Shown here piece after piece: positions 1 through 6,181 of a DNA stretch of 8,565 bases. How positions within the stretch are numbered: position 1 is the stretch's first letter; each line of letters opens with the position of its first letter. The stretch comes from an uncultured Bacilli bacterium (GTDB lineage: Bacteria > Bacillota_I > Bacilli_A > RF39 > UBA660). The position numbers were made by a program, and so were the translations under genes. The notes below the pieces were generated by a model that saw nothing but the letters and a program-made list of their open reading frames with translations, made no database searches and was not told the DNA's origin. The stretch covers positions 1 through 8,565 of the forward strand of contig CAJONL010000117.1 of the NCBI GenBank assembly GCA_905235875.1, in the 5' to 3' direction.

Positions 1-191
1 ACATCAAACTTATCCATAGTGTTAGTAAGTTCTAAAGGTTGAGATAAATCCATAACTAATGTTTTAAATGGAAAATATTCATAAACATCTTTACCATTTA
101 CAGTAATTTTTCCAGTACCTTTTACTAAATTTACTTTAGCAATACTAGATTTTCTTTTTCCAGTTCCATAATATTTATTTTCTTTAGCCAT
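1..191 (-). CDS. rpsI: 30S ribosomal protein S9, N-terminal part (runs off window edge)
   Basis: Ribosomal protein S9 of the small-subunit head, whose C-terminal tail reaches the P-site tRNA in the family. Only the first 63 codons lie in the window; the family is about 130 residues, so the functional C-terminal tail is outside. The N-terminus reads MAKENKYYGTGKRKSSIAK, and the YYGTGKRKSS block followed by GTGKITVNG and then YFPF is the S9 signature. The ATG at 191-189 is preceded by AGGGAGG (205-199), which overlaps the rplM stop codon, so translation is probably coupled to rplM. S9 is expected to share the rplM promoter and leader. Identification is secure. Confidence 0.97.
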   Translation of the reverse strand, partial: MAKENKYYGTGKRKSSIAKVNLVKGTGKITVNGKDVYEYFPFKTLVMDLSQPLELTNTMDKFD

Positions 192-203
192 AAATTAACC
201 TCC

Positions 204-635
204 CTATTTAACTTCAAGCACTTCTGGCTTTTGAGCCATATGTGGATGAGTTTCTCCTTCATAAACGAATAATTTCTTATACATACTTCTACCTAGTCTA
301 TTATGTGGAAGCATTCCTTTTATAGCTCTTTCCACCATTTCAACTGGATATCTTTCAATCATTTCTCTAGCAGTTCTAGTTCTAAGACCACCTACATAAC
401 GAGAGTGATTGTAATACATCTTTTTGTCTAATTTATTACCAGTAAGGTTAACTTTACTAGCATTTGTAATTATAACATAATCTCCACAATCAATATGTGG
501 TGTATATGTAGCTTTATGTTTTCCTCTTAAAATAGTAGCTACACGACTTGCTAAACGTCCAAGAGTAAGATCAGTTGCATCAATAACATACCATTTACGT
601 TCAACAGTTTCTTTTTTTTGCATATAACTATTCAT
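204..635 (-). CDS. rplM: 50S ribosomal protein L13
   Basis: Ribosomal protein L13, an early-assembly 23S rRNA-binding protein of the large subunit. The product is 143 aa, normal for the family (about 142-147). Signature segments are [20 protein letters not shown] near residues 11-30, the [22 protein letters not shown] block near 39-59 and MLPHNRLGR near 108-116. The chosen ATG (635-633) has AAAGGAAG about 6 nt upstream; an internal ATG four codons later lacks as good a site. The gene is first in a two-gene rplM-rpsI unit and ends 12 nt before the rpsI ATG. Upstream are a near-consensus promoter and a structured leader, which suggest feedback control by L13 or S9 as proposed for Firmicutes. 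Confidence 0.98.
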   Translation of the reverse strand: MNSYMQKKETVERKWYVIDATDLTLGRLASRVATILRGKHKATYTPHIDCGDYVIITNASKVNLTGNKLDKKMYYNHSRYVGGLRTRTAREMIERYPVEMVERAIKGMLPHNRLGRSMYKKLFVYEGETHPHMAQKPEVLEVK

Positions 636-659
636 AACTTTCTTCCTTTCTTAATCAAC

Positions 660-693
660 TTTATAGGAGTTCCCAGTTCCTATAAATATGGGC
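660..693 (-). promoter_or_regulatory. Candidate L13-type ribosomal protein leader (hairpin plus pseudoknot)
   Basis: In the rplM 5' UTR the RNA can form a perfect 9-bp hairpin, UUUAUAGGA (686-678) with UCCUAUAAA (668-660), closing the 9-nt loop ACUGGGAAC (677-669). The upstream segment GCCCA (693-689) can pair its CCCA with UGGG in the loop, giving a pseudoknot. Position between the promoter (720-748) and the rplM ATG matches the Firmicutes L13 leader (Rfam L13_leader), thought to bind L13 or S9 and reduce rplM-rpsI expression. The pairing is directly visible; the family assignment is from context and recollection, with no covariance search run. Confidence 0.72.
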
Positions 694-719
694 TTTATAA
701 GAAAAATGTACCGTTTAAA

Positions 720-748
720 ATTATACTAAAAATATATGTTAAAGTCAA
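720..748 (-). promoter_or_regulatory. Sigma-A-type promoter of rplM-rpsI
   Basis: The -35 box TTGACT (748-743), a 17-nt spacer (742-726) and the -10 box TATAAT (725-720) match the vegetative sigma consensus at 11 of 12 positions. The predicted transcription start is near 713, giving a leader of roughly 78 nt that contains the L13-type hairpin. No convincing terminator separates this promoter from the upstream gene ending at 770, so some read-through from that gene is possible. Confidence 0.88.
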
Positions 749-769
749 TTAATTTTAACAAATTATCTA

Positions 770-1507
770 TTATTTTTTTGACTTATTACTAATTCTAACT
801 TTTAGCTCACCATTTTCATCATATTTTTCTTTAAGCGTTGCTACTAAATTGTTAAAGATGGTAATATTTTCTAGTAAATCATCATGCATATCATAAATAT
901 TTTTATAATTAAATTCAGAACTATAATCACCATTTTTTTTCTTAGTAATAATATATTCAGAATTATTTTTTATTATATTTCTTATTATATCCATAAAAGA
1001 ATAATTATCACTTAAACTAAAATATGGTAAATATTCTGAGATTTTATAAATATAAGCATTTAAAAGTTCTGTTAAATACTTATCTTCAGCTTCATAATCA
1101 CTTTTTAATAAAACTCTATCATTATAATCTAAAGAATAATCAGGAATTCTATCCTTATTAACTTTACTCAAAGTAAAACCTCCAGCTATTGTAGCATTAA
1201 GAGCATATGCAACAGTAAATAAACTTGGATCATATCCCATAAGAGCAGCACAAGCAAGTCCTGTAGATGCTGCAACTGAAGCTTTTAAATACTCTTTTGC
1301 AATAGATACATTTCTAACAATTTTCTCAGCTTTAATTTTATAATAATCATCAATCATGCTACATAATCTATCATGAGATACATATAGTTCGTTTATAATA
1401 TCAAGAAGTTCTTTTTCTATTTTCTTTTTTTTCATAAATTTGTCAACTAACAAAATATTAGCTAATGATTTATTTTCAGATAACAATTCTAAATCTTCTG
1501 GTCTCAT
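770..1507 (-). CDS. Unrecognised protein with a central hydrophobic hairpin
   Basis: I do not recognise this 245-aa protein. It has no obvious signal peptide. An N-terminal charged, helix-prone part (about 1-70, with a KKKKIEKE cluster at 26-33) leads into two Gly/Ala-rich hydrophobic stretches, about 77-91 and 95-113, separated by a short GYDP turn. This resembles a membrane-inserting helical hairpin or a packed amphipathic pair. The C-terminal half (about 120-245) is polar, Asn/Lys/Asp-rich and probably helical. The start ATG (1507-1505) has AAGGGGG 9 nt upstream and a near-consensus promoter 27 nt before it, so it is very likely a real expressed gene. It stands alone between truA and rplM, which are often adjacent in Firmicutes. 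A peripheral membrane or scaffold role is only a guess. Confidence 0.85.
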   Translation of the reverse strand: MRPEDLELLSENKSLANILLVDKFMKKKKIEKELLDIINELYVSHDRLCSMIDDYYKIKAEKIVRNVSIAKEYLKASVAASTGLACAALMGYDPSLFTVAYALNATIAGGFTLSKVNKDRIPDYSLDYNDRVLLKSDYEAEDKYLTELLNAYIYKISEYLPYFSLSDNYSFMDIIRNIIKNNSEYIITKKKNGDYSSEFNYKNIYDMHDDLLENITIFNNLVATLKEKYDENGELKVRISNKSKK

Positions 1508-1533
1508 AAACTATTTCCCCCTTAAATGCACAT

Positions 1534-1562
1534 ATTATACCAAAAAATAAGAAATAAGTCAA
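1534..1562 (-). promoter_or_regulatory. Sigma-A-type promoter with extended -10
   Basis: TTGACT (1562-1557), a 17-nt spacer (1556-1540) and TATAAT (1539-1534), with TGG immediately before the -10 giving the TGn extension. The start of transcription is predicted near 1527, so the 5' UTR of the gene starting at 1507 is only about 20 nt and carries its AAGGGGG ribosome site. The -35 box overlaps the truA TGA stop codon (1561-1559), so the promoter is embedded at the end of truA. The same two hexamers and spacing recur at the rplM promoter. Confidence 0.88.
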
Positions 1563-2290
1563 TTGTAACTTACTTCTTCTAAGTATAAACCTTCTCCTGG
1601 AACAGCTCCAAGATTACCTATTCTTTTTTTCATATTTAAAACATCACTTAAATATGTTTTTTGTTTTTTATCTAAACCTATATCTATTAAAATACTAACT
1701 ATATTTCTAACCATTTTTCTTAAAAAACCATTACCTGTAAAAGTGATTTTTAAAATATTATTTTTTTCTTCAAACTTAATATCGTATATTTCTCTAATGG
1801 TATTATCTTTATCATTACTATCTGTAGCAAATGATCTAAAATCATGCTTTCCTATTATTCTTTTTGAAGCATTTTTCATTTTATTAACATCTAATTTTTT
1901 ACATAACTGATATATATAATCTTTTTTTATAGGATTAAATTCTCCCATATTTATATAATAACTATAAGTTTTATTTTTAACATTATATCTTGCATGAAAA
2001 CTATTACTTGCTTCTTTAATACTTTTTATATATATTTCACCATTAAAATTACTATTTAAATATTTTTTTAGATTATATAACTTTACCTTTTTATTTAAGT
2101 CAAAATGAGCATATTGGTTTATAGCATGAACCCCTTTATCAGTTCTACCAGATGCATGAATTATCACTTCTTTTTCATTTAGTTTAGTAAGCGATTTTTC
2201 TATTATACCTTGTACTGTTTTTAAATCATTTTGTTTTTGAAATCCATAAAACTTAGAACCATCATAAGAAAAATTAATTAAATATCTCAT
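1559..2290 (-). CDS. truA: tRNA pseudouridine(38-40) synthase TruA
   Basis: Converts uridines 38-40 of the tRNA anticodon stem-loop to pseudouridine in the cytoplasm. The 243-aa length is close to the bacterial family norm (about 245-270). The N-terminal FSYDGSKFYGFQKQ block, the catalytic ASGRTDKGVHA motif near 46-56 (Asp51 as nucleophile), NSFHARYNVKNKTYSYYI near 96-113 and FTGNGFLRKMVRNIV near 184-198 are all diagnostic. The ATG overlaps the TGA of the upstream dehydrogenase gene (ATGA, 2290-2287), with GGAAGAAG just upstream, so the two are co-transcribed and probably translationally coupled. truA is typically found between rplQ and rplM in Firmicutes, as here. It ends in TGA and no terminator follows; the next promoter lies across its stop codon. 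Confidence 0.97.
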   Translation of the reverse strand: MRYLINFSYDGSKFYGFQKQNDLKTVQGIIEKSLTKLNEKEVIIHASGRTDKGVHAINQYAHFDLNKKVKLYNLKKYLNSNFNGEIYIKSIKEASNSFHARYNVKNKTYSYYINMGEFNPIKKDYIYQLCKKLDVNKMKNASKRIIGKHDFRSFATDSNDKDNTIREIYDIKFEEKNNILKITFTGNGFLRKMVRNIVSILIDIGLDKKQKTYLSDVLNMKKRIGNLGAVPGEGLYLEEVSYN

Positions 2291-3045
2291 TTTATCTTCT
2301 TCCTTTGAAATTTATAAGTTATCTTAAGCAATTTCTTAGCACTCAAAAATCTTGTAAAGAATAATCCAATTCGGACTTTTCTCCCTGGAATAATAAAAAC
2401 TTTATCACTATATAGAACATTATCTATAGCATATTTTGCAACAAAAGATGAATCAAGTCCTTTCATACTAAATTTTACTCCAGCAACATTATTAAAATTA
2501 GTATTAACAGGTCCTGGGCATAATGCTGCAATTTTTACTTTAGATTTTGTTCTTCGAAGTTCCTCATATATTGCTGCTGTAAAAGATGTAACATATGCTT
2601 TAGTCGCATAATAAGTACTCATTAATGGTCCTCCTTTTAAAAGGCCAGCAGAAGATGCAACATTTAAAATGAACCCATTATTTCTTGTTGTCATATCTTT
2701 TAAAAACATACGAGTAAGAATATGAAGTGCTTTAATATTTAAATCTATCATATTTAGTTCAGTGCTTAAATCTATATTTTTATAACTTCCAAACATACCA
2801 TATCCTGCATTATTAACAAGTAAGTCTATATTTTCATTTTTAGTCAACATATATAGTTCTTTAGCACTTTTTTCACTAGATAAATCCATAACAATTATCT
2901 TTGTTTTAGTTTTAAGCATATCAGATAAAATTGTGAGTTCTTCTTTATCACGTGATGTAATAACTAGTTCAAAACCTAATGTGCTTAAGTACTTACATAT
3001 TTCTCTTCCTATTCCAGAAGATGCTCCAGTAACTAATGCTTTCAT
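2287..3045 (-). CDS. Short-chain dehydrogenase/reductase (SDR family NAD(P)-dependent oxidoreductase)
   Basis: Classical SDR of 252 aa with a Rossmann fold. Visible motifs in order are TGASSGIG (6-13, cofactor binding), Arg32 after the second strand (favours NADPH by family rules), an Asp54 adenine-pocket residue in MDLSS, NNAG (78-81), the structural Asn103, catalytic Ser131/132 in VASSAG, catalytic Tyr145 and Lys149 (YxxxK) and PGPVNTNF (177-184). The overall pattern resembles the DltE/YqjQ-like group, so a ketone or aldehyde reductase role is likely, but the substrate cannot be read from sequence. The C-terminal 30 residues are very basic and aromatic/hydrophobic (KVRIGLFFTRFLSAKKLLKI), which could favour membrane contact. 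It has its own promoter (3070-3098) and heads a unit with truA, overlapping it by 4 nt. It occupies part of the place usually taken by the ECF transporter genes. Confidence 0.93.
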   Translation of the reverse strand: MKALVTGASSGIGREICKYLSTLGFELVITSRDKEELTILSDMLKTKTKIIVMDLSSEKSAKELYMLTKNENIDLLVNNAGYGMFGSYKNIDLSTELNMIDLNIKALHILTRMFLKDMTTRNNGFILNVASSAGLLKGGPLMSTYYATKAYVTSFTAAIYEELRRTKSKVKIAALCPGPVNTNFNNVAGVKFSMKGLDSSFVAKYAIDNVLYSDKVFIIPGRKVRIGLFFTRFLSAKKLLKITYKFQRKKIK

Positions 3046-3069
3046 ATAATCACACCCATTTCTAGCACT

Positions 3070-3098
3070 ATTATAACACTTAATTAAAAAAGAGTAAA
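3070..3098 (-). promoter_or_regulatory. Promoter with extended -10 for the SDR-truA unit
   Basis: The -10 TATAAT (3075-3070) is preceded by TGT, giving a TGn extended -10 element. A 17-nt spacer (3092-3076) leads to a weaker -35, TTTACT (3098-3093). The predicted start near 3063 leaves a leader of about 18 nt before the ATG at 3045, with the GGGTGTGA ribosome site in it. The -35 box lies inside the 3' arm of the putative terminator of the upstream gene, so terminator and promoter share bases. Confidence 0.8.
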
Positions 3099-3137
3099 TT
3101 TATCTTACAACTTCATTTATCTATTCTTTACTCTTTT
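3086..3137 (-). terminator. Possible weak intrinsic terminator after the orphan gene
   Basis: In the transcript, AAAAGAGUAAA (3137-3127) is fully complementary to UUUACUCUUUU (3098-3088), which continues into UU to give a run of six U. The 11-bp stem is AU-rich and its 28-nt loop is long, so termination may be inefficient. The 5' arm lies within the last codons of the gene ending at 3117. Position at the gene end and the U run support the call; the long loop weakens it. Confidence 0.5.
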
Positions 3138-3872
3138 ATTTTCTATTTCATATATAGGTAATTTTAAAGTTTTATCATTTATATACTTTAATACGTCATA
3201 TGCTGTTATTTCATCTTTACTTAATAAAATAGAAAAGCATTCTTCAAAATCTAAACCAATTATATAATTTAAATCTTTTATTGATTCTTTAAATTCTTTT
3301 TTTATTTCTTTTTTTCTTATATCAGTTGCATTATTATATTCAATATTTAAATTATATAGTCTTAAATAATAATCACTATAGTCTACATACATATCTGTTT
3401 TACTCATAATATAGTTTTTTATTTCATCTGCTACATGTTTTATATTAACAAAAGAAGTAGAGTCTTCTCTTATATATTCTAAATCTTCTAATTTTTCTTT
3501 TTTTAAAGAACTAGGTATATTTATACCTTTTATATTTTCTTTAGGTATAAAATCTTTTACTAATACCTCATCATATCTATGATATAATCTTTCATTTTTA
3601 TCATAGATAAAAGGTGTATTTTCTATTATAAATGATACACCATTAAGTATATATTTATTATAAGCAGAATCATTAATATCAGGATTTATATATAAATATC
3701 TAATACAAGAAATAGCATCATCTAGGTTATAACCAAGATAATTTCTATTTACATTGATATTATGCTCTTTACCATATTTTTCTGAAGCTATTCCATTTTC
3801 TAAAATACTTTCTATTACAGTAAAATTTGCTCCTACACCATGTAGTAATGTATTATCATTATACTTATACAT
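3117..3872 (-). CDS. Unrecognised protein, possible ADP-ribosyltransferase-like N-terminal half
   Basis: I cannot assign this 251-aa cytoplasmic protein to a named family. It has no signal peptide or membrane segment. Its first 120 residues show an order that recalls ADP-ribosyltransferase-like folds: LLHG (His11), a helix SILENGIAS (22-30), a strand GVSFIIE (78-84) and RYDEVLVKDFIPKENIKGI (99-117) with Glu102. The His plus late Glu arrangement is suggestive only. The second half (about 125-251) is helical and Lys/Glu-rich. I chose the ATG at 3872, preceded by GGTGAT (3882-3877); an in-frame ATG at 3884 would add four residues but has no ribosome site. The gene follows the rplQ terminator, with no convincing promoter between, and has its own weak terminator. 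It takes part of the place where ECF transporter genes normally occur. Confidence 0.82.
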   Translation of the reverse strand: MYKYNDNTLLHGVGANFTVIESILENGIASEKYGKEHNINVNRNYLGYNLDDAISCIRYLYINPDINDSAYNKYILNGVSFIIENTPFIYDKNERLYHRYDEVLVKDFIPKENIKGINIPSSLKKEKLEDLEYIREDSTSFVNIKHVADEIKNYIMSKTDMYVDYSDYYLRLYNLNIEYNNATDIRKKEIKKEFKESIKDLNYIIGLDFEECFSILLSKDEITAYDVLKYINDKTLKLPIYEIENKRVKNR

Positions 3873-3879
3873 ATTTATC

Positions 3880-3893
3880 ACCATTTAAATGGT
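3880..3893. repeat. 14-bp perfect palindrome at the orphan gene start
   Basis: ACCATTTAAATGGT is a perfect 14-bp palindrome lying just upstream of the preferred start at 3872. On the minus-strand transcript it overlaps the GGTGAT ribosome site, and it includes the alternative ATG at 3884-3882. It could be an operator or a small RNA hairpin that affects initiation. In sequence this AT-rich a palindrome of this length can also arise by chance. Confidence 0.4.
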
Positions 3894-3908
3894 AACATAA
3901 AAAATAAT

Positions 3909-3937
3909 AAAAAAAAAGAGTTAGATTAAACTAACTC
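3909..3937 (-). terminator. Intrinsic terminator of the ribosomal protein/rpoA operon
   Basis: The transcript contains a perfect 7-bp stem, GAGUUAG (3937-3931) with CUAACUC (3924-3918), a 6-nt loop (3930-3925) and an uninterrupted run of nine U (3917-3909). This is the classic Rho-independent layout. The upstream arm encodes the last residues of L17 and the loop contains the UAA stop codon, so the terminator is merged with the end of rplQ. Confidence 0.9.
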
Positions 3938-4261
3938 AATAATAACCATTAAAGCTCCGTCTCCTCTTCTTTCGTCAAGCTTTAAGATTCTTGTATATCC
4001 ACCATTTCTATCTTTGTAACGAACAGCAAAATCATCAAATACTTTTTTAGTAGCTTTTTTATCATTCATTAGAAATGCTAGAGCTTTTCTACGAGATACT
4101 AAAGAACCATTCTTACCATAAGTAATCATTTTATCTAAGCATCTTCTTAGTTCTTTTGCTCTTGCTTCTGTAGTTTCTATTTTTTCATTATTAATTAAAC
4201 TAATAGTAAGATTAGCAAGCATACTTCTTCTATGTTTATTATCTACTCCTAATTTTCTCAT
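3926..4261 (-). CDS. rplQ: 50S ribosomal protein L17
   Basis: Ribosomal protein L17, located near the peptide exit tunnel on the large subunit. The product is 111 aa, a little shorter than the usual 116-127. It begins [15 protein letters not shown], lacking the Gly-Tyr that often precedes RKLG. The family core [20 protein letters not shown] (near 23-42) and the C-terminal [14 protein letters not shown] are clear. The ATG (4261-4259) is preceded by AAAGGAG about 8 nt upstream, and the gene starts 17 nt after the rpoA stop. It is the last gene of the operon, and its stop codon sits in the terminator loop. Confidence 0.97.
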   Translation of the reverse strand: MRKLGVDNKHRRSMLANLTISLINNEKIETTEARAKELRRCLDKMITYGKNGSLVSRRKALAFLMNDKKATKKVFDDFAVRYKDRNGGYTRILKLDERRGDGALMVIIELV

Positions 4262-4278
4262 GCCTTTAACTCCTTTCG

Positions 4279-5229
4279 TTAATCGTCATCTCTTAAAGTA
4301 AGTCCTAAATCTTTTACTTTATCCATTACTTCTTTAAGTGATTTTTTACCTAAATTTCTTATTTTCATAACTTCACTATCTGATTTATTAACTAAATCTT
4401 GAAGTGTATGAATTCCTGCTCTTTTTAAACAGTTATAAGCACGAACTGAAAAATCTAAATCTTCGATTTGAGTTTCAAGTGCTTTTTGCTTAGGATCTTC
4501 TTTCTTTTCTGTCATCATACCAGTTACATTTGCAATTTCATCTAGTTCAGTAACTAAATTTAAGTGTTCAATTAAAATTCTTGAAGCAAGTGCTACAGCT
4601 TCTTCAGGTTTCATTGAACTATTAGTCCAAACTTCAAGTACTAATTTATCATAACTTTCGTCTTGACCAACACGAGCATCTAATACTTCATATGCTACCC
4701 TTTCAATTGGAGAATATAAAGAGTCAATTGCAATAACACCAATTTTTTTATCAGCAAATTTCTTTTTATTTTCTTCAGCTCTTACATATCCTCTTCCTGA
4801 TGATACTGTAATTTCCATATCAAGTTTTCCACCTTCAGCTAGAGTTGCAATAACAAGATCTTTATTTATAATTTCAACATCTGGATCAACATTAAAGTCA
4901 CCAGCAGTAAGCACTCCTTCGCCTTCTTTAGATACTCTAATTACTTTATCTTCATTTGTATGTTTTTTAATAACAACACCTTTTAAATTTAGAACTATAG
5001 TAGTAACATCCTCAATTACTCCTGAAATAGTTTGAAATTCATGTAAAACTCCATCTATTCTAACACTGGTAATTGCAGATCCTGGAAGTGATGATAACAT
5101 TACTCTTCTTAGAGCATTACCAATTGTATAACCAAAACCTCTTTCTAAAGGTTCAAGTTCAAATTTTCCATAATTATCTTTTTCTACATAATCTGTTATT
5201 TTATAATTTGGTTTTTCAAATTGAATCAT
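4279..5229 (-). CDS. rpoA: DNA-directed RNA polymerase subunit alpha
   Basis: Alpha subunit, whose dimer nucleates assembly of RNA polymerase. The 316-aa length matches Firmicutes homologues. The N-terminal assembly domain (about 1-228) contains [18 protein letters not shown] (25-42) and the [20 protein letters not shown] region. An acidic/basic linker (about 230-255) leads to the C-terminal DNA-binding domain. There, Arg263, Asn266, Gly294, Lys296 and Ser297 match the Escherichia coli residues R265, N268, G296, K298 and S299 that contact UP-element DNA, so this function looks intact. AGGAGG lies just upstream of the ATG. The gene starts 14 nt after rpsK ends, as in the conserved alpha operon. 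Confidence 0.99.
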   Translation of the reverse strand: MIQFEKPNYKITDYVEKDNYGKFELEPLERGFGYTIGNALRRVMLSSLPGSAITSVRIDGVLHEFQTISGVIEDVTTIVLNLKGVVIKKHTNEDKVIRVSKEGEGVLTAGDFNVDPDVEIINKDLVIATLAEGGKLDMEITVSSGRGYVRAEENKKKFADKKIGVIAIDSLYSPIERVAYEVLDARVGQDESYDKLVLEVWTNSSMKPEEAVALASRILIEHLNLVTELDEIANVTGMMTEKKEDPKQKALETQIEDLDFSVRAYNCLKRAGIHTLQDLVNKSDSEVMKIRNLGKKSLKEVMDKVKDLGLTLRDDD

Positions 5230-5243
5230 TTTTTCCCCTCCTA

Positions 5244-5627
5244 TTAATTACGTGGTCTTTTTGGTGGACGACAACCATTATGTGGAATTGGAGTTTCATC
5301 AGTAATTGATGTTACTTCAAGTCCAGCTGTTTGTAATGATCTAATAGCAGTTTCTCTACCAGGTCCTACGCCTTTTGTTACAACTTTAACTTTTCTCATA
5401 CCCATATCAAATGCAGCACGTCCTGCATTTTCTGCAGCTATACCAGCAGCGTATGGAGTAGATTTTTTACTACCTTTAAATCCACATTTACCAGGAGCTG
5501 CCCAAGCTACTACATTTCCATCTGGATCTGTAATTGTTGTAATTGTATTATTATAAGTTGAATGAATATGACAAACACCTTCAGGTATATTCTTTTTAAC
5601 TTTTCTTTTTCTTTGTTTATAAGCCAT
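5244..5627 (-). CDS. rpsK: 30S ribosomal protein S11
   Basis: Ribosomal protein S11 of the small-subunit platform, near the mRNA exit and E site. The product is 127 aa (family about 127-130). It starts with a basic tail [12 protein letters not shown], followed by [19 protein letters not shown] (near 20-38), [13 protein letters not shown] (near 49-61), [14 protein letters not shown] and the C-terminal [14 protein letters not shown]. All are S11 hallmarks. The AAGGAGG site sits in the loop of a 7-bp hairpin that ends right at the ATG, so initiation may be tuned by RNA structure or by coupling with rpsM. It lies between rpsM and rpoA; the usual Firmicutes order is rpsM-rpsK-rpoA, so rpsD is elsewhere. 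Confidence 0.98.
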   Translation of the reverse strand: MAYKQRKRKVKKNIPEGVCHIHSTYNNTITTITDPDGNVVAWAAPGKCGFKGSKKSTPYAAGIAAENAGRAAFDMGMRKVKVVTKGVGPGRETAIRSLQTAGLEVTSITDETPIPHNGCRPPKRPRN

Positions 5628-5646
5628 AGTTTAACCTCCTTAAACT
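5628..5646 (-). promoter_or_regulatory. Hairpin displaying the rpsK Shine-Dalgarno in its loop
   Basis: The rpsK leader reads AGUUUAA (5646-5640), GGAGG (5639-5635), UUAAACU (5634-5628), then the AUG. The two 7-nt arms are perfectly complementary and enclose exactly the five core ribosome-binding bases. The 3' arm touches the start codon. The structure is clear on paper, but its stem has only one GC pair and its function is unproven. Confidence 0.55.
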
Positions 5647-5674
5647 TTTATTTTTTAATATGATTTATTTACTA

Positions 5675-6040
5675 TTATTTTTTCTTATTAGCAACTACTT
5701 TTCCTCTACCTTTACGAGTTTTAGCATTACTTCTTGTACTTTGTCCTCTTACAGGAAGACCTCTTCTATGACGCATTCCTTCATATGAACCAATTTCTTT
5801 TTTATTTTTGATATTCATAGATACTTCACGTCTTAAGTCTCCTTCAGTAACATAGTTATTTAACTCTTCACGAACTTTACCTAATTCTTCTTGAGTTAAA
5901 TCTTTTGTTCTTTTTTCTGGATCTACTTTAACAGCTTCACAAATTTTCTTTGCTCTAGTAGGTCCTACACCATAAATATAGGTAAGTGAAATAACTATTT
6001 TCTTTTCATTTGGTATTTCTACACCTTTTATACGTGCCAT
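5675..6040 (-). CDS. rpsM: 30S ribosomal protein S13
   Basis: Ribosomal protein S13 of the small-subunit head, which forms bridges to the large subunit and contacts P-site tRNA through its tail. The 121-aa length is exactly typical. Diagnostic segments are [19 protein letters not shown] at the N-terminus, [14 protein letters not shown] (helix-hairpin-helix-like, near 22-35), and the basic C-terminus [22 protein letters not shown]. The ATG is preceded by AAGGAGGT (6054-6047) at 6 nt. It follows rpmJ by 15 nt, the conserved order. A 47-nt AT-rich gap separates it from rpsK. Confidence 0.99.
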   Translation of the reverse strand: MARIKGVEIPNEKKIVISLTYIYGVGPTRAKKICEAVKVDPEKRTKDLTQEELGKVREELNNYVTEGDLRREVSMNIKNKKEIGSYEGMRHRRGLPVRGQSTRSNAKTRKGRGKVVANKKK

Positions 6041-6055
6041 TTTTTTACCTCCTTA

Positions 6056-6169
6056 TTAACCTTGTACTTGTTTGTGTTTTGGATTTTCACAAATAACCAT
6101 TACTTTTCCTTTACGTCTTATTATTCTGCACTTATCACACATTTTTTTAACTGACGCTCTTACTTTCAT
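6056..6169 (-). CDS. rpmJ: 50S ribosomal protein L36 (zinc-ribbon form)
   Basis: Ribosomal protein L36, the smallest large-subunit protein, 37 aa, which is the standard length. It begins [14 protein letters not shown] and ends [11 protein letters not shown]. Cys11, Cys14, Cys27 and His32 form the zinc-binding set, so this is the zinc-containing (C+) paralogue; the zinc-free form used under zinc starvation in some bacteria is not seen here. A common proline at position 5 is alanine. AGGAGG (6183-6178) lies 8 nt before the ATG and overlaps the infA stop codon, so translation is probably coupled to infA. Confidence 0.97.
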   Translation of the reverse strand: MKVRASVKKMCDKCRIIRRKGKVMVICENPKHKQVQG

Positions 6170-6181
6170 ATTTATTACCTC

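Noticed and set aside
742..784. Inverted repeat AAGTCAA/TTGACTT at the end of the gene that stops at 770
   Set aside because: The stem is only 7 bp with a 29-nt loop and no T run follows, so it is not a credible terminator; the downstream arm is simply the rplM -35 box.
3885..3960. Promoter for the orphan gene, using TATTAT or TATGTT as -10
   Set aside because: At 16-18 nt spacing the -35 positions fall in the terminator loop or T run and match the consensus poorly.
5073..5309. A 78-codon plus-strand open frame
   Set aside because: It lies antisense to rpoA and rpsK, gives a Leu/Phe-rich product typical of reversed AT-rich coding sequence, and has no ribosome site or family resemblance.
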